A stretch of DNA of 30,573 nt from an uncultured Candidatus Saccharibacteria bacterium. GTDB taxonomy: Bacteria; Patescibacteriota; Saccharimonadia; Saccharimonadales; Saccharimonadaceae. Positions 7,316-15,655 of the stretch are shown in pieces. Positions within the stretch are counted from its first letter, which is position 1; the number at the start of each line of letters is the position of its first letter. The stretch covers positions 1 through 30,573 of the forward strand of contig CALISR010000010.1 of assembly GCA_938041435.1 (NCBI GenBank), given 5' to 3'. Below the pieces are notes generated by a model. The model worked only from the letters and a program-made list of their open reading frames with translations. It did no database searches and was not told where the DNA came from. A program made the position numbers and the translations under genes.

Positions 7316-8731
7316 ATGTCGTATATATTACATCGTTTGACGCACCTTATCAAAGCCAATCGCCATCTCCACCGCGCGGTACGTTACCTTTTAACGCCGT
7401 ATCGAGTCTATCTTGATGCTCGCCAGCGTCGTATCTACGATGTATGGCAGCGTCAGCATACTGAGCAGCCGCCAGCACTTGCCTCACTTACTGAGCAGCC
7501 GCGTATCTCTATCATTGTACCAACGTATAATACGCCGATTCCATTCCTGCGAGAGATGGTACAGTCGGTGGTGGCGCAGTCGTACCCACATTGGGAACTT
7601 ATCCTCGTTGACGATGCCTCGACTAATGAGACTACTCGCCAGGCGATCCGTGACTTAGCCGAGGACATACCGCAGCTCAAGCCATTCTTTTTGGACAAGA
7701 ACCGCCACATTGCTGGTGCAACCAACTATGGCATCGCGCAGGCTACGGGCGAATACATTGCACTGCTTGACCATGATGATACGCTCCACCCTGATGCACT
7801 TCTGTGGGTCGTGGCCGCGATCGACCGTACTGGTGCGCAGTTTGTCTACACCGATGAGACGAAGATGGATGAACATGGCCGGCCGTATCAGCCATTTTTC
7901 AAGCCCGACTGGAACGCAGATTTTTTGCGTGCGGTGAATTACATCACACACTTTGCCGTTATGTCACGCCAGTTACTCACAGAGGTTGGCGGTGAAGATG
8001 GGTCGTATAATGGCACGCAGGATTGGGAGCTGTTCTTGCGCCTGACGCGGGCTTTGCAGCCCGAGCAGATTGCTCATGTGCCGCAGATCCTCTACTATTG
8101 GCGTGTTCACCAGGCTTCTACAGCGAAAGACCTTGATGCTAAGCCTTACGTCATCGATGCGCAGCGCCGCGCTCTCGAAGCGGATAGTACCGCTCGCCAG
8201 GTGCAGACCCAGGTGGAGCGCGACCCGCAGTATGGCGCTCAGTGGCAGATGAGCTATAGCTTAGGCCAAGCATATAGCACTGACACCGCGTCATTTGATG
8301 AGTCGACCACCGTTGGTCAGCTGCTTGAGGCAACCACTGCCGAGATGATATGCCTAACGCAGCATAATGCGCTGTCCGCTGCCATGCTGCAGCACCTCGC
8401 TGCCGATGCTGCTCGCCCAATGATCGGTGCAGTGGTACCACGTATTACTGATGAGCAGCAGGTGATTGCAAATTTGTCGTCGATTTTGCAGCCATCGGTG
8501 GTAGGTCTGCTTCAGCAGCTCAGTCGGCGCTCATTTACCAAACATATCTACTTGACAGCCCGCTACAATCTTGGTATTATCGACGCACCAACAGTGGTGG
8601 TGGCGCGTACCAAACTTGCCGCTCTTGCGCCAGATACACCGCTTACCAGTGCTCAGATAACTGCTGCACTCTGTGGTAAAGGATACAACACACTATATAA
8701 CCCGCACGTAACGCCAGAGGAGGACGTATGA
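7316..8731 (+). CDS. Glycosyltransferase family 2 with a degenerate second GT domain
   Basis: The first 270 of 471 residues are a complete GT-A domain: SIIVPTYNTP (65-74), LVDDAS (97-102), GATNYG (134-139), the metal site DHDDT (152-156), TDETK and TQDWELFLR (234-242). The remaining 200 residues resemble a second GT2 domain of the kind seen in tandem O-antigen glycosyltransferases. That part keeps a late stretch like the family's GAVVPRI and NLG.IDAPTVVVAR pattern but lacks the N-terminal nucleotide-binding strands and any DxD. A basic N-terminal 60 residues precede the fold. GGGAGA lies 3 nt before the ATG. Its last four bases (ATGA) overlap the next gene. Donor and acceptor are unknown. Confidence 0.85.
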   Translation: MSYILHRLTHLIKANRHLHRAVRYLLTPYRVYLDARQRRIYDVWQRQHTEQPPALASLTEQPRISIIVPTYNTPIPFLREMVQSVVAQSYPHWELILVDDASTNETTRQAIRDLAEDIPQLKPFFLDKNRHIAGATNYGIAQATGEYIALLDHDDTLHPDALLWVVAAIDRTGAQFVYTDETKMDEHGRPYQPFFKPDWNADFLRAVNYITHFAVMSRQLLTEVGGEDGSYNGTQDWELFLRLTRALQPEQIAHVPQILYYWRVHQASTAKDLDAKPYVIDAQRRALEADSTARQVQTQVERDPQYGAQWQMSYSLGQAYSTDTASFDESTTVGQLLEATTAEMICLTQHNALSAAMLQHLAADAARPMIGAVVPRITDEQQVIANLSSILQPSVVGLLQQLSRRSFTKHIYLTARYNLGIIDAPTVVVARTKLAALAPDTPLTSAQITAALCGKGYNTLYNPHVTPEEDV

Positions 8732-10944
8732 TCGGTAAAGTACACAAAGCCGCCAAGAAAAGCATGAAGATTATCAAAGACGATGGGATGATCGGCTTTG
8801 GCAAGCGCGCCACGAAGTATGCCTACTATCGTAAATTCCCCGAGCGCAAACAGAAGTATTACAAAGATATCCTCTTTATCAACGGCTGCACCCTGCCGCA
8901 TCCCGAGCGCTACCGCGTGGCACACCAGATGGAGCAGCTGATGTCGCAAGGGCTAACGGTAGAGAGTGTGTTTTATGATCGGCTCTCGCTGGATGACCTC
9001 AAGTATTATCGTGGCTTCGTCTTCTTCCGCTGCCCAGTGACGGAAACAGTGCGGGAGTTTATCAAGCAAGCGAAGTTCTTCAATAAGACCTGCTTTTTTG
9101 ATATCGATGATCTTGTCATTGATCAAACGTACACCGACGGTATCAAGTACGTCCAGCAGATGAACCAAGCCGATAAGCAGCTCTACGATGATGGAGTAAA
9201 TCGCATGCGCGAGACACTTAAGCTTTGTGATCACGTTGTGACGACTACAACGCAACTGCGCGATGAACTGCAAAAGTACACCACCGGTGATGTACTGATT
9301 AACCGCAATGCTGCCTCTGATGAGATGATCAAGACGTCTAATATGGCGCTGGAAGACCTTAAGGAAGGTATCATCGAGAAGGATGAGAATAAGCTGATCA
9401 TCGGGTACTTTAGTGGGAGTATTACGCACAATGAGGACTTTGAGCTGGTGATTCCAGATTTGATTCGGCTGTTCGATGCGTATCCGCAGCTCCACCTCAA
9501 GATTGCTGGTATTCTCGATGTACCGGCCGCGCTTGAACCATATAAAGAGCGGGTGATGACCTCGGGCTTTGTCGATTGGCGCGAGCTGCCTAAGGTGATG
9601 GTGGACTGCGATATTATTCTTGCACCACTAGTTGATACAATCTTTAACCGTGCGAAGTCTGAAAACAAATGGCTCGAGGCTGGCCTCGTCAAAGTGCCGA
9701 CGGTGGCGAGTCAGGTGGGGGCCTTTGCCGAGCAAGTGAAGGACGGCGAGACGGGCCTCTTGGTTGGCGCGGATAACGATTGGTATGCAGCGCTCGATCG
9801 CCTCATTACCGACAAAACACTGCGCACTCAGCTGGGTGAAAATGCACACAAGATTGCCGCCAATGATTATTCGACGGTCTACACTGGTTACACGCTTGCA
9901 TCGTTTATACGGGAACGCTTAGCGCGCAATATTGGCTTTGTTTTGCCTTCGACGGATATCTCGGGTGGAGTGATCGTTGCCGTCAAACATGCCGATATCC
10001 TGCGTAAGGCGGGCTGGGATGTAACGCTGATCGATTCAGTAAGTAAACATGCCCTTAAGCAAGCCAAAAAGACCTACCAATACCGCTCTGAATTGCCAGG
10101 CTTCAATGTTATTACAGCGCATAAGACGAAGATAGAGGCCTTCTTTGACACACAAGTGGCGACGCTGTGGTCGACGGTAGAGATTATCAAAAAGCACCCC
10201 AATGTACGCAATCGGCTCTACTTCGTCCAGAACTTCGAGACTGATTTTTATATCCCCGGCACGGGTGGACCACGCTTCGCGGCGAACGCATCATACTGTG
10301 ACCAGTCGGGTGTGCGCTACGTAACAATGTCGCTCTGGTGCCAGAAGTGGCTTAAAGATATGTTTGGCAAGGATGCGAAGTATGTCTCGAACGGCATCGA
10401 TATCGAGTATTATCCATACCGCGAGCGCGATTTTGACAGTGGTCGCAAGATAAAAATCCTCGTTGAGGGCGATAGTAAGAGCGAGTATAAGAACACCGAC
10501 GAAGCCTTCCGTATTATCAACCAACTCGACCCTGCGAAGTATGAAATTTCATACTTATCGTACCGCAAAGAGCCCAAGGACTGGTACCGCGTCGATACAT
10601 TCTACAATCGCATTGCGCCCGAGAAGGTCGGCGAAGTATACGCTAGCTGTGACATTCTCATCAAAACAAGCATCCTCGAGAGCTTCTCCTATCCACCACT
10701 TGAGATGATGGCAACTGGTGGTCTTGCAGTAGTGGTGCCTAATGGCGGTAATGTCGAGTATCTCAAGGATGGTGAGAACTGCCTCCTCTACCAGCAGGGT
10801 GATATAGCGGCTGGTGTAGCAGCCGTAGAGCGCCTGGTAGCGGACAAAGCGCTGCGTGACAAGCTCATTGCAGGTGGCCGCCAAACCGCCAACGACTATC
10901 AATGGAAGAATATTGAGGAGAAAGTGGCAGCGATTTACGAATAA
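8728..10944 (+). CDS. Large glycosyltransferase with two GT-B domains
   Basis: A 738-residue protein made of two GT-B glycosyltransferase units. The first (about 46-395) has the FFDIDDLVID strand (123-132), an IIGYFSGSITHNEDF stretch (224-238) that resembles the start of the donor-binding half, and KWLEAGLVKVPTVAS. The second (about 400-738) starts NIGFVLPSTDISGG and resembles WsaF-type rhamnosyltransferases: RLYFVQNFETDFY, VSNGIDIEYY (553-562) and E-x7-E as ESFSYPPLE (651-659). The two units could add two successive residues of a repeat unit. The start overlaps the previous stop by 4 bp and is preceded by GAGGAGG. A strong terminator follows, so this is the last gene of the wzm-wzt operon. 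Confidence 0.85.
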   Translation: MIGKVHKAAKKSMKIIKDDGMIGFGKRATKYAYYRKFPERKQKYYKDILFINGCTLPHPERYRVAHQMEQLMSQGLTVESVFYDRLSLDDLKYYRGFVFFRCPVTETVREFIKQAKFFNKTCFFDIDDLVIDQTYTDGIKYVQQMNQADKQLYDDGVNRMRETLKLCDHVVTTTTQLRDELQKYTTGDVLINRNAASDEMIKTSNMALEDLKEGIIEKDENKLIIGYFSGSITHNEDFELVIPDLIRLFDAYPQLHLKIAGILDVPAALEPYKERVMTSGFVDWRELPKVMVDCDIILAPLVDTIFNRAKSENKWLEAGLVKVPTVASQVGAFAEQVKDGETGLLVGADNDWYAALDRLITDKTLRTQLGENAHKIAANDYSTVYTGYTLASFIRERLARNIGFVLPSTDISGGVIVAVKHADILRKAGWDVTLIDSVSKHALKQAKKTYQYRSELPGFNVITAHKTKIEAFFDTQVATLWSTVEIIKKHPNVRNRLYFVQNFETDFYIPGTGGPRFAANASYCDQSGVRYVTMSLWCQKWLKDMFGKDAKYVSNGIDIEYYPYRERDFDSGRKIKILVEGDSKSEYKNTDEAFRIINQLDPAKYEISYLSYRKEPKDWYRVDTFYNRIAPEKVGEVYASCDILIKTSILESFSYPPLEMMATGGLAVVVPNGGNVEYLKDGENCLLYQQGDIAAGVAAVERLVADKALRDKLIAGGRQTANDYQWKNIEEKVAAIYE

Positions 10945-10969
10945 AGTTGTTGTCTTGTTATAACGTATG

Positions 10970-11003
10970 ACACTCCTCCCACAGATAAGGGAGGAGTGTT
11001 TTA
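10970..11003 (+). terminator. Rho-independent terminator after the exporter operon
   Basis: ACACTCCTCCC (10970-10980) pairs perfectly with GGGAGGAGTGT (10989-10999) around an 8-nt loop and is followed by a T-run. The T-run is on the plus strand side, so it ends the wzm-wzt-GT operon. The converging ChW gene stops at 11012. Confidence 0.9.
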
Positions 11004-11011
11004 TATGTTGG

Positions 11012-13321
11012 TCACTCGGTACTCTTCTCGATGAGCTTAATCATCACTGCTTCGACATGTGAGCTGGGCCGGTCGCCAGCTACTTCGCCATTCTTTTTCC
11101 AGCCCTGCCAACCTACCCAGGAGAGGTGAGTGTTGTAATAAATATCGTAGCGAGCAGCGTCGGTGGGACTGAGGCTAAGCTTGAGGGCTTCGAGCGCTTT
11201 GCTCTGGCCAGTCGTGCCACAAGGCTGCGATGGTGAGAGAGTGACTGATGGGAGCCACTGGCTAGCAGTTTTTGCTTCGCACTGGATGGTAATGGGTGAA
11301 CCATCGCGCAGCGATACGGCTTTGCCAAGGCGGATTGCCTCGAGGTAGCGGGATTTGCTAGTGGTGCCAGCCATGATAGGGTGTGACACATTGGGCATCC
11401 AGCCGATGTAGCCTACGTGGGCAGCGTAGCTCAGTTGGTAGAGATCGGGCACAGCAGTATTGGTTGGGTTATAAAAGGCACCACCAGGCAAACTGAGTGT
11501 ATGCTTCGGCACAAGGCGCACCTCGAGTGCTTCGAGCTGTCGGTAGGCACCAGTCGAACCAGCTGGTTGGCCATTCTTAGCCCAACCCATCCAACCGACG
11601 TATTGCGAATAACCTCGGTACCAGATATCGTATGTAGTGGCAAGTTTGCCGGTGAGTAAGAAGCGGATTGCCTCAATGGAGCGGAACTGCCCTGTGGTGC
11701 CGGATACGTCGCCCGCTTGTTTCCAATCTTGCCAGCCGACGTAGCTAACGTGTGATGAATATTGGATGTTGCCTGGCAGACCCGTTGTGTTGTGGAGCGA
11801 TGCTTTGATGGCTTCGATGCGGCGGCTTTGGCCAGTGGTACCGCTCATCATCTCATCGCGCACTTCTGGCTGCCAGCCAACCATACCGACATGTGAGCTG
11901 AGTGAGAGTCTAAGGGGTGATGGGTCGCCGTGTGTTGCAATATTTTTATATGCTATTCCAGATGACTCAGGTGCAGGCGTTCCTTTGCGTACAAGCTTTA
12001 TTTCGACCGCTTCGATAGCATTGTTAGCTCCGCCAGTTACACCAGCTACTTCACCATTCTTAGCCCAACCCATCCAGCCAATGTAGCTCACGTGGGCGCG
12101 ATAGTAGATGTCGTACGCCTGGGCGAGAGTACCAGTTGGCTGGATCTTGACGGCAGTGATTGGCCGGCCAAGCCCTGTTGTGCCCGATTGCATACTACCC
12201 TGCACAGTGGGTTGCCAACCGCGCTCGTTGCTGTATGAGGCATAAGTTACCTCACCATCGATCGTGAGAGCTTGCATTGCCTTGCTTTGGCCAGTGACAC
12301 CTGTAATGCCGCGGTTATGAATTAACCCTGTCCAGCCGATGTAGCTGCTGTGCGATCGGAAACTGATGAGTGGTCGGCTATGCTGGGTCGAGCCAAACCA
12401 GTCGTTCCACACTCGCCAAAAGTTGCGGTTGCCATAGGCGCTGCAATGATCGCCTAAGCCATACATATTAGCCAGGGCTGCTTGATTGGGTTGATAGGGT
12501 GTGTAGGTGTAGAGTGCCGCTGTGGCCTTGCTCTCGATATACACATCGCCAGCGCCGCAGCCTCGCTGCACCACATTCCACAGGATACGATTGGTCGCAA
12601 ACGGTTTTTTGTACGACCACCACGGTTGCTGCATACTATCAAGATACCAGCGGATGAGCTGTGCTCCTGAGGCAACTTGCATCGAGAAGCCAGCGTAGTT
12701 GCGATCGCAATTGGCACTGCCACCTGGGCCACTATCGGGGCAGTGCGAGCCCATGGCATAAGTGTATTGGTTTTGGAGGGGCCAAGTGTCAGAGGTGAGC
12801 GGGCCAGCTGACTCGGTAGCGATCTTTACTAGCAGGACTTTGGGATTAAGATTATTCTGCTTGGCGGCATCGTAGATAATCTGTGCGGCACTGACTGCTC
12901 CAGCGGGAATCGTTCCACTGAAGTTATTGGCAGGGATGTAATTACCTGGTGTGTATTTAGGCACTTCATAATAGTCCTTGAGGCAGACATATGGTGGCCC
13001 ATGCCAACCTCGAGCGGCGGCATACTGTGCTCGGCTGATATCGCGCCGGCCGTGTTCGGCAGCAGGCTGCCGACCATAGGTGTCGCATTGTGGGTTGAGG
13101 CTATTGAGAAACGCCTGAATATCTGCCACTGACATATCGTCGCTATTGGTAAAGAGCAAATCATCAACGATATTACCTGCTCGCCAATCGGCTGCCGTTA
13201 CTGCTTGGGCTGGGTGGGAGAGGATAGTCGCAGCAAATAAACTCACACACAAAACACCAGCAAGGACATATCGCCAATATGTCGAGAAGGGGCGGACGGT
13301 GGAATATGATTGAGCCATCAT
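11012..13321 (-). CDS. Secreted lysozyme-like protein with nine ChW repeats
   Basis: A 769-residue exported protein. A signal peptide with a hydrophobic core (18-37) ends at AQA (38-40). Residues 60-315 resemble a lysozyme-like domain known from actinobacterial and TM7 exported proteins. It has NPKVLLVKIATESAG (159-173) with Glu170 as the candidate catalytic acid, NYAGFSMQ, several Cys, and a closing SAYGNRNFWRVWNDWFG. From 321 to the end come nine ChW (clostridial hydrophobic, Trp-containing) repeats, with central Trp at 330, 369, 416, 483, 530, 577, 641, 689 and 738. ChW repeats are thought to mediate binding to surfaces or proteins. AAGGAG lies 9 nt before the first ATG, inside the end of the preceding gene. 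Likely role: peptidoglycan cleavage or host-surface attachment; untested. Confidence 0.85.
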   Translation of the reverse strand: MMAQSYSTVRPFSTYWRYVLAGVLCVSLFAATILSHPAQAVTAADWRAGNIVDDLLFTNSDDMSVADIQAFLNSLNPQCDTYGRQPAAEHGRRDISRAQYAAARGWHGPPYVCLKDYYEVPKYTPGNYIPANNFSGTIPAGAVSAAQIIYDAAKQNNLNPKVLLVKIATESAGPLTSDTWPLQNQYTYAMGSHCPDSGPGGSANCDRNYAGFSMQVASGAQLIRWYLDSMQQPWWSYKKPFATNRILWNVVQRGCGAGDVYIESKATAALYTYTPYQPNQAALANMYGLGDHCSAYGNRNFWRVWNDWFGSTQHSRPLISFRSHSSYIGWTGLIHNRGITGVTGQSKAMQALTIDGEVTYASYSNERGWQPTVQGSMQSGTTGLGRPITAVKIQPTGTLAQAYDIYYRAHVSYIGWMGWAKNGEVAGVTGGANNAIEAVEIKLVRKGTPAPESSGIAYKNIATHGDPSPLRLSLSSHVGMVGWQPEVRDEMMSGTTGQSRRIEAIKASLHNTTGLPGNIQYSSHVSYVGWQDWKQAGDVSGTTGQFRSIEAIRFLLTGKLATTYDIWYRGYSQYVGWMGWAKNGQPAGSTGAYRQLEALEVRLVPKHTLSLPGGAFYNPTNTAVPDLYQLSYAAHVGYIGWMPNVSHPIMAGTTSKSRYLEAIRLGKAVSLRDGSPITIQCEAKTASQWLPSVTLSPSQPCGTTGQSKALEALKLSLSPTDAARYDIYYNTHLSWVGWQGWKKNGEVAGDRPSSHVEAVMIKLIEKSTE
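11015..12361 (-). repeat. 3 x 3 ChW repeat array with a 161-residue super-period
   Basis: The nine ChW units fall into three blocks of three. Each block ends with a unit reading GW-x-GW-x-KNG (Trp416, 577, 738). Their spacing is 161 and 161 residues. Second units (369, 530, 689) are spaced 161 and 159. The DNA is alike too: the stretch around 12054 and that around 11571 differ at few positions over about 30 nt, and both map 483 bp apart, as does the third copy at 11088. This points to duplication of whole triplets after the single repeats had diverged. The first units are less regular. Confidence 0.75.
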
Positions 13322-13897
13322 CTAGCGAATCTCCTTATCAAGTGTCTTCGTGAGTGTCTTGCCACCAAGCGGCGTGACAGCGAGAGAGATATGCCACATA
13401 CCTTTGGGTAATGATCGGGCGGGCACAGAGAAGCCAGCACAGGTGGAGTATTCTGGTTGGTAGATGATGGCAGCGTGCTGCTCGGAGCGCTGCTCACTAC
13501 TAGTGATCGTCAGCACGCACTGACCAGAAGAAAAGCCTTGTTCTCTCAGCTGAGTAGTCACAACGACCGTTTCGCCTGACTGCTCAGCAGAGAGATCAAT
13601 ATGCTTCGCTGAGGTTGGGACTGGCGCGGGCTGAGCCTGGGTGGTGCGCTGCTGCGAGGTGTCTTTGGTAGTATTCGTATCGTGGTTTGTGTTGCTGTCT
13701 AGAAATGATTCTTTCGTAGCGGCATCAGTCTTGTGCTGCGTTTGTTTTTGGGCTGGTGTTGGCTCGTCTGACAGGGGTGGCAGTGAGGCGGGGCGCGTTG
13801 CGATATAGGCACCATAACCACCAGCGGCGACGAGCGCAATGCCAATACTAATGATGAGTGTGAGACGTTTTTTGGATAGAGTACGTAATAATTTCAT
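13322..13897 (-). CDS. Membrane-anchored protein of unknown function
   Basis: I do not recognise the family. From the ATG at 13897 (191 aa) it has a basic N-terminus, one transmembrane helix (about 12-33), then a Pro/Thr/Asn/Gln-rich linker (36-98) that looks like an unstructured stalk. A C-terminal globular part (99-191) has alternating hydrophobic residues and two Cys (127 and 153) that could form a disulfide outside the cell. A GTG at 13927 would add ten residues, but a TATAGT box overlaps it, so I prefer the ATG. Its stop abuts the start of the lysozyme/ChW gene, so the two are co-transcribed and may act together at the surface. The 229-bp gap upstream to 14126 holds only this possible -10. 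Confidence 0.65.
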   Translation of the reverse strand: MKLLRTLSKKRLTLIISIGIALVAAGGYGAYIATRPASLPPLSDEPTPAQKQTQHKTDAATKESFLDSNTNHDTNTTKDTSQQRTTQAQPAPVPTSAKHIDLSAEQSGETVVVTTQLREQGFSSGQCVLTITSSEQRSEQHAAIIYQPEYSTCAGFSVPARSLPKGMWHISLAVTPLGGKTLTKTLDKEIR

Positions 13898-14126
13898 AAT
13901 GCTTGTGCTATTAGTGTTCCATGTCACTATAGCATAAGCGTCATGAAAGGGGAAGGTGGAAGATGGGATATCAAAAAATCCTTATATAATCCTATCTTCT
14001 CAATGGTATATCAGAACCTTACCAATTCTCGTATCTCTCTGTTTTTATCACTCTCTCATTCAAGACACCACAAAGTGATATTCCCTACAAATGTTAATAT
14101 CCCAGTGCTAGCACCGAAATCTTCTC

Positions 14127-15563
14127 TTATGCCACCGGCGGTACCGGTATCGGCGCGTGGTAAGCCCAATAGGTGCCAAAGGTATAGTACAGCAAAATTG
14201 CCCCGCAGCCAAAGAATATAAGGGCGTGAAACACCTTAGCCGAGGCAGTATGGAACCAAATATACTTGCGTAGCCACACCCCACAGGGGATGAGGAGCAC
14301 GAGGAGCGCCGTAAAGTAACGCCCCTGCACTCCATCGGCGTAGTATGCACCAGCACCAAAGCGAATTGGTAGCAGCGCCCAAGCGGTGTACATCGCGTAT
14401 GAAACCGCCGCAATAAAGACGGCAACAGTAGTGAGGTTGGCCGCGGCTAATCGACCAGCAGCTGGTGCTAGTGCTTGCTCCTCAGTCTTATCACGCTTGA
14501 TGAGTGCAAGAAAGACCAGTAGAAAGAGTGGAATCAAAACAAAGAGCGGCAGGTGATATTTGAAGCTTGAGAAGTCGCCCACACTACCACGTACCACAAT
14601 GTCGGTGTAGCCAATGTTTGGATTGATGTAGGTATTAAAGAGGATACGGATAAACCTAAGTGGGTTGTGATGCAGTGGATTATCGGCTGCGCCAGATGAA
14701 AGAAGCGCACCATCATAGATCTTTTGCCAGATGAGCAGTGCCGCCAGCGACACAATGCCAGCACCCGCGATCAGCGCCCACTTATGCAGATTGAAGGGGA
14801 GCTTCTTGAAAAGTGATGGTAGCTTGGATAGCTCGGTGTTTGGGATGAAGAGTCGCCCTGGCAAAAACAGCAGTGGAAAGAGCAGTAAACCATTAACCGC
14901 CTTGGTCAGCGCCAGCAGCGCCGCTATAGCTAAGAGGCTAGCAACTTGCTTGCGGCGAATCGGCGTTTCTTGGGTGTAGAGATTGAGCGTCATGGCGGTA
15001 ATGAGGAATATCGCCACATTCGTCATGACGTCGCTCGAGAGTGAGGCGGCGAGGTGAACCATTAGTGGTAACAGCCCTACTACTGCAAAGACCCACTTAC
15101 CAATCCGCACCCACTTGATAATGAAAAATACACTGAGCGCATAGAACAGTAAGTTTGCAATTCGCCCAAAGAGAATCGTCAAACCCGTCGACCCGTTGAA
15201 GAGATTAGCAATAAAAATACCAAGCGTTTGCGGCGCATGCATAATAGGTGCGTAACCCACGGCACTGTTACACTTGCTTGTCTTGAGTTCTGAGCGGTTG
15301 ATAGGGCGCGAATAATCAGCGCTGATATTGCCATGATACACTGATGATGCTCGGCCATTAACGTCCACTGGGTAGGTGCAGCGCTTGGACTCGAGGCGCC
15401 CGTCAGCCAGCGCATACGCCCGCAAGTAGTGCATATTTTCATCACTCACTGATAGCTGCGGCACAAAAAACGCCGATAATAAGCCAAACAACAAACACAG
15501 CGAAAGAAAGACTCGCTCTGGCCGTGCAATAAATGATTCGAATGATGCCCAATATTTCTTCAT
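14127..15563 (-). CDS. DUF2142 family multi-pass membrane protein
   Basis: A 478-residue polytopic protein from the ATG at 15563. After a first helix (about 18-35) comes a large extracytoplasmic loop (about 36-110) with VSDENMHYLRAYALADG and two Cys, followed by roughly ten more helices and long positively charged cytoplasmic turns. This is the layout of DUF2142 proteins, which sit in polysaccharide loci and are related in topology to GT-C glycosyltransferases and O-antigen ligases. A polymerase, ligase or lipid-linked sugar transferase role is inference from context. TATAAT ends 10 nt before the ATG with TTGCTC 17 nt further up. It is divergent from the flippase gene. Confidence 0.8.
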   Translation of the reverse strand: MKKYWASFESFIARPERVFLSLCLLFGLLSAFFVPQLSVSDENMHYLRAYALADGRLESKRCTYPVDVNGRASSVYHGNISADYSRPINRSELKTSKCNSAVGYAPIMHAPQTLGIFIANLFNGSTGLTILFGRIANLLFYALSVFFIIKWVRIGKWVFAVVGLLPLMVHLAASLSSDVMTNVAIFLITAMTLNLYTQETPIRRKQVASLLAIAALLALTKAVNGLLLFPLLFLPGRLFIPNTELSKLPSLFKKLPFNLHKWALIAGAGIVSLAALLIWQKIYDGALLSSGAADNPLHHNPLRFIRILFNTYINPNIGYTDIVVRGSVGDFSSFKYHLPLFVLIPLFLLVFLALIKRDKTEEQALAPAAGRLAAANLTTVAVFIAAVSYAMYTAWALLPIRFGAGAYYADGVQGRYFTALLVLLIPCGVWLRKYIWFHTASAKVFHALIFFGCGAILLYYTFGTYWAYHAPIPVPPVA

Positions 15564-15573
15564 AACACGCCTG

Positions 15574-15602
15574 ATTATAGAGCACAAATCACAACAGAGC
15601 AA
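15574..15602 (-). promoter_or_regulatory. Promoter of the DUF2142 gene with a very short leader
   Basis: Minus-strand TTGCTC (15602-15597), 17-nt spacer, TATAAT (15579-15574), then 10 nt to the ATG at 15563. The predicted leader is about 3 nt and no Shine-Dalgarno sequence is present. Confidence 0.55.
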
Positions 15603-15636
15603 ATTATGGTCTAAATCGCGAGAAATAATCAACCAG

Positions 15637-15645
15637 TGGTATACT
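15637..15645 (+). promoter_or_regulatory. Extended -10 promoter of the flippase gene
   Basis: TGG followed by TATACT (15640-15645), then 10 nt to the ATG at 15656. The predicted leader is 3-4 nt. No -35 match and no Shine-Dalgarno sequence are seen. Confidence 0.5.
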
Positions 15646-15655
15646 AAATAAGATT

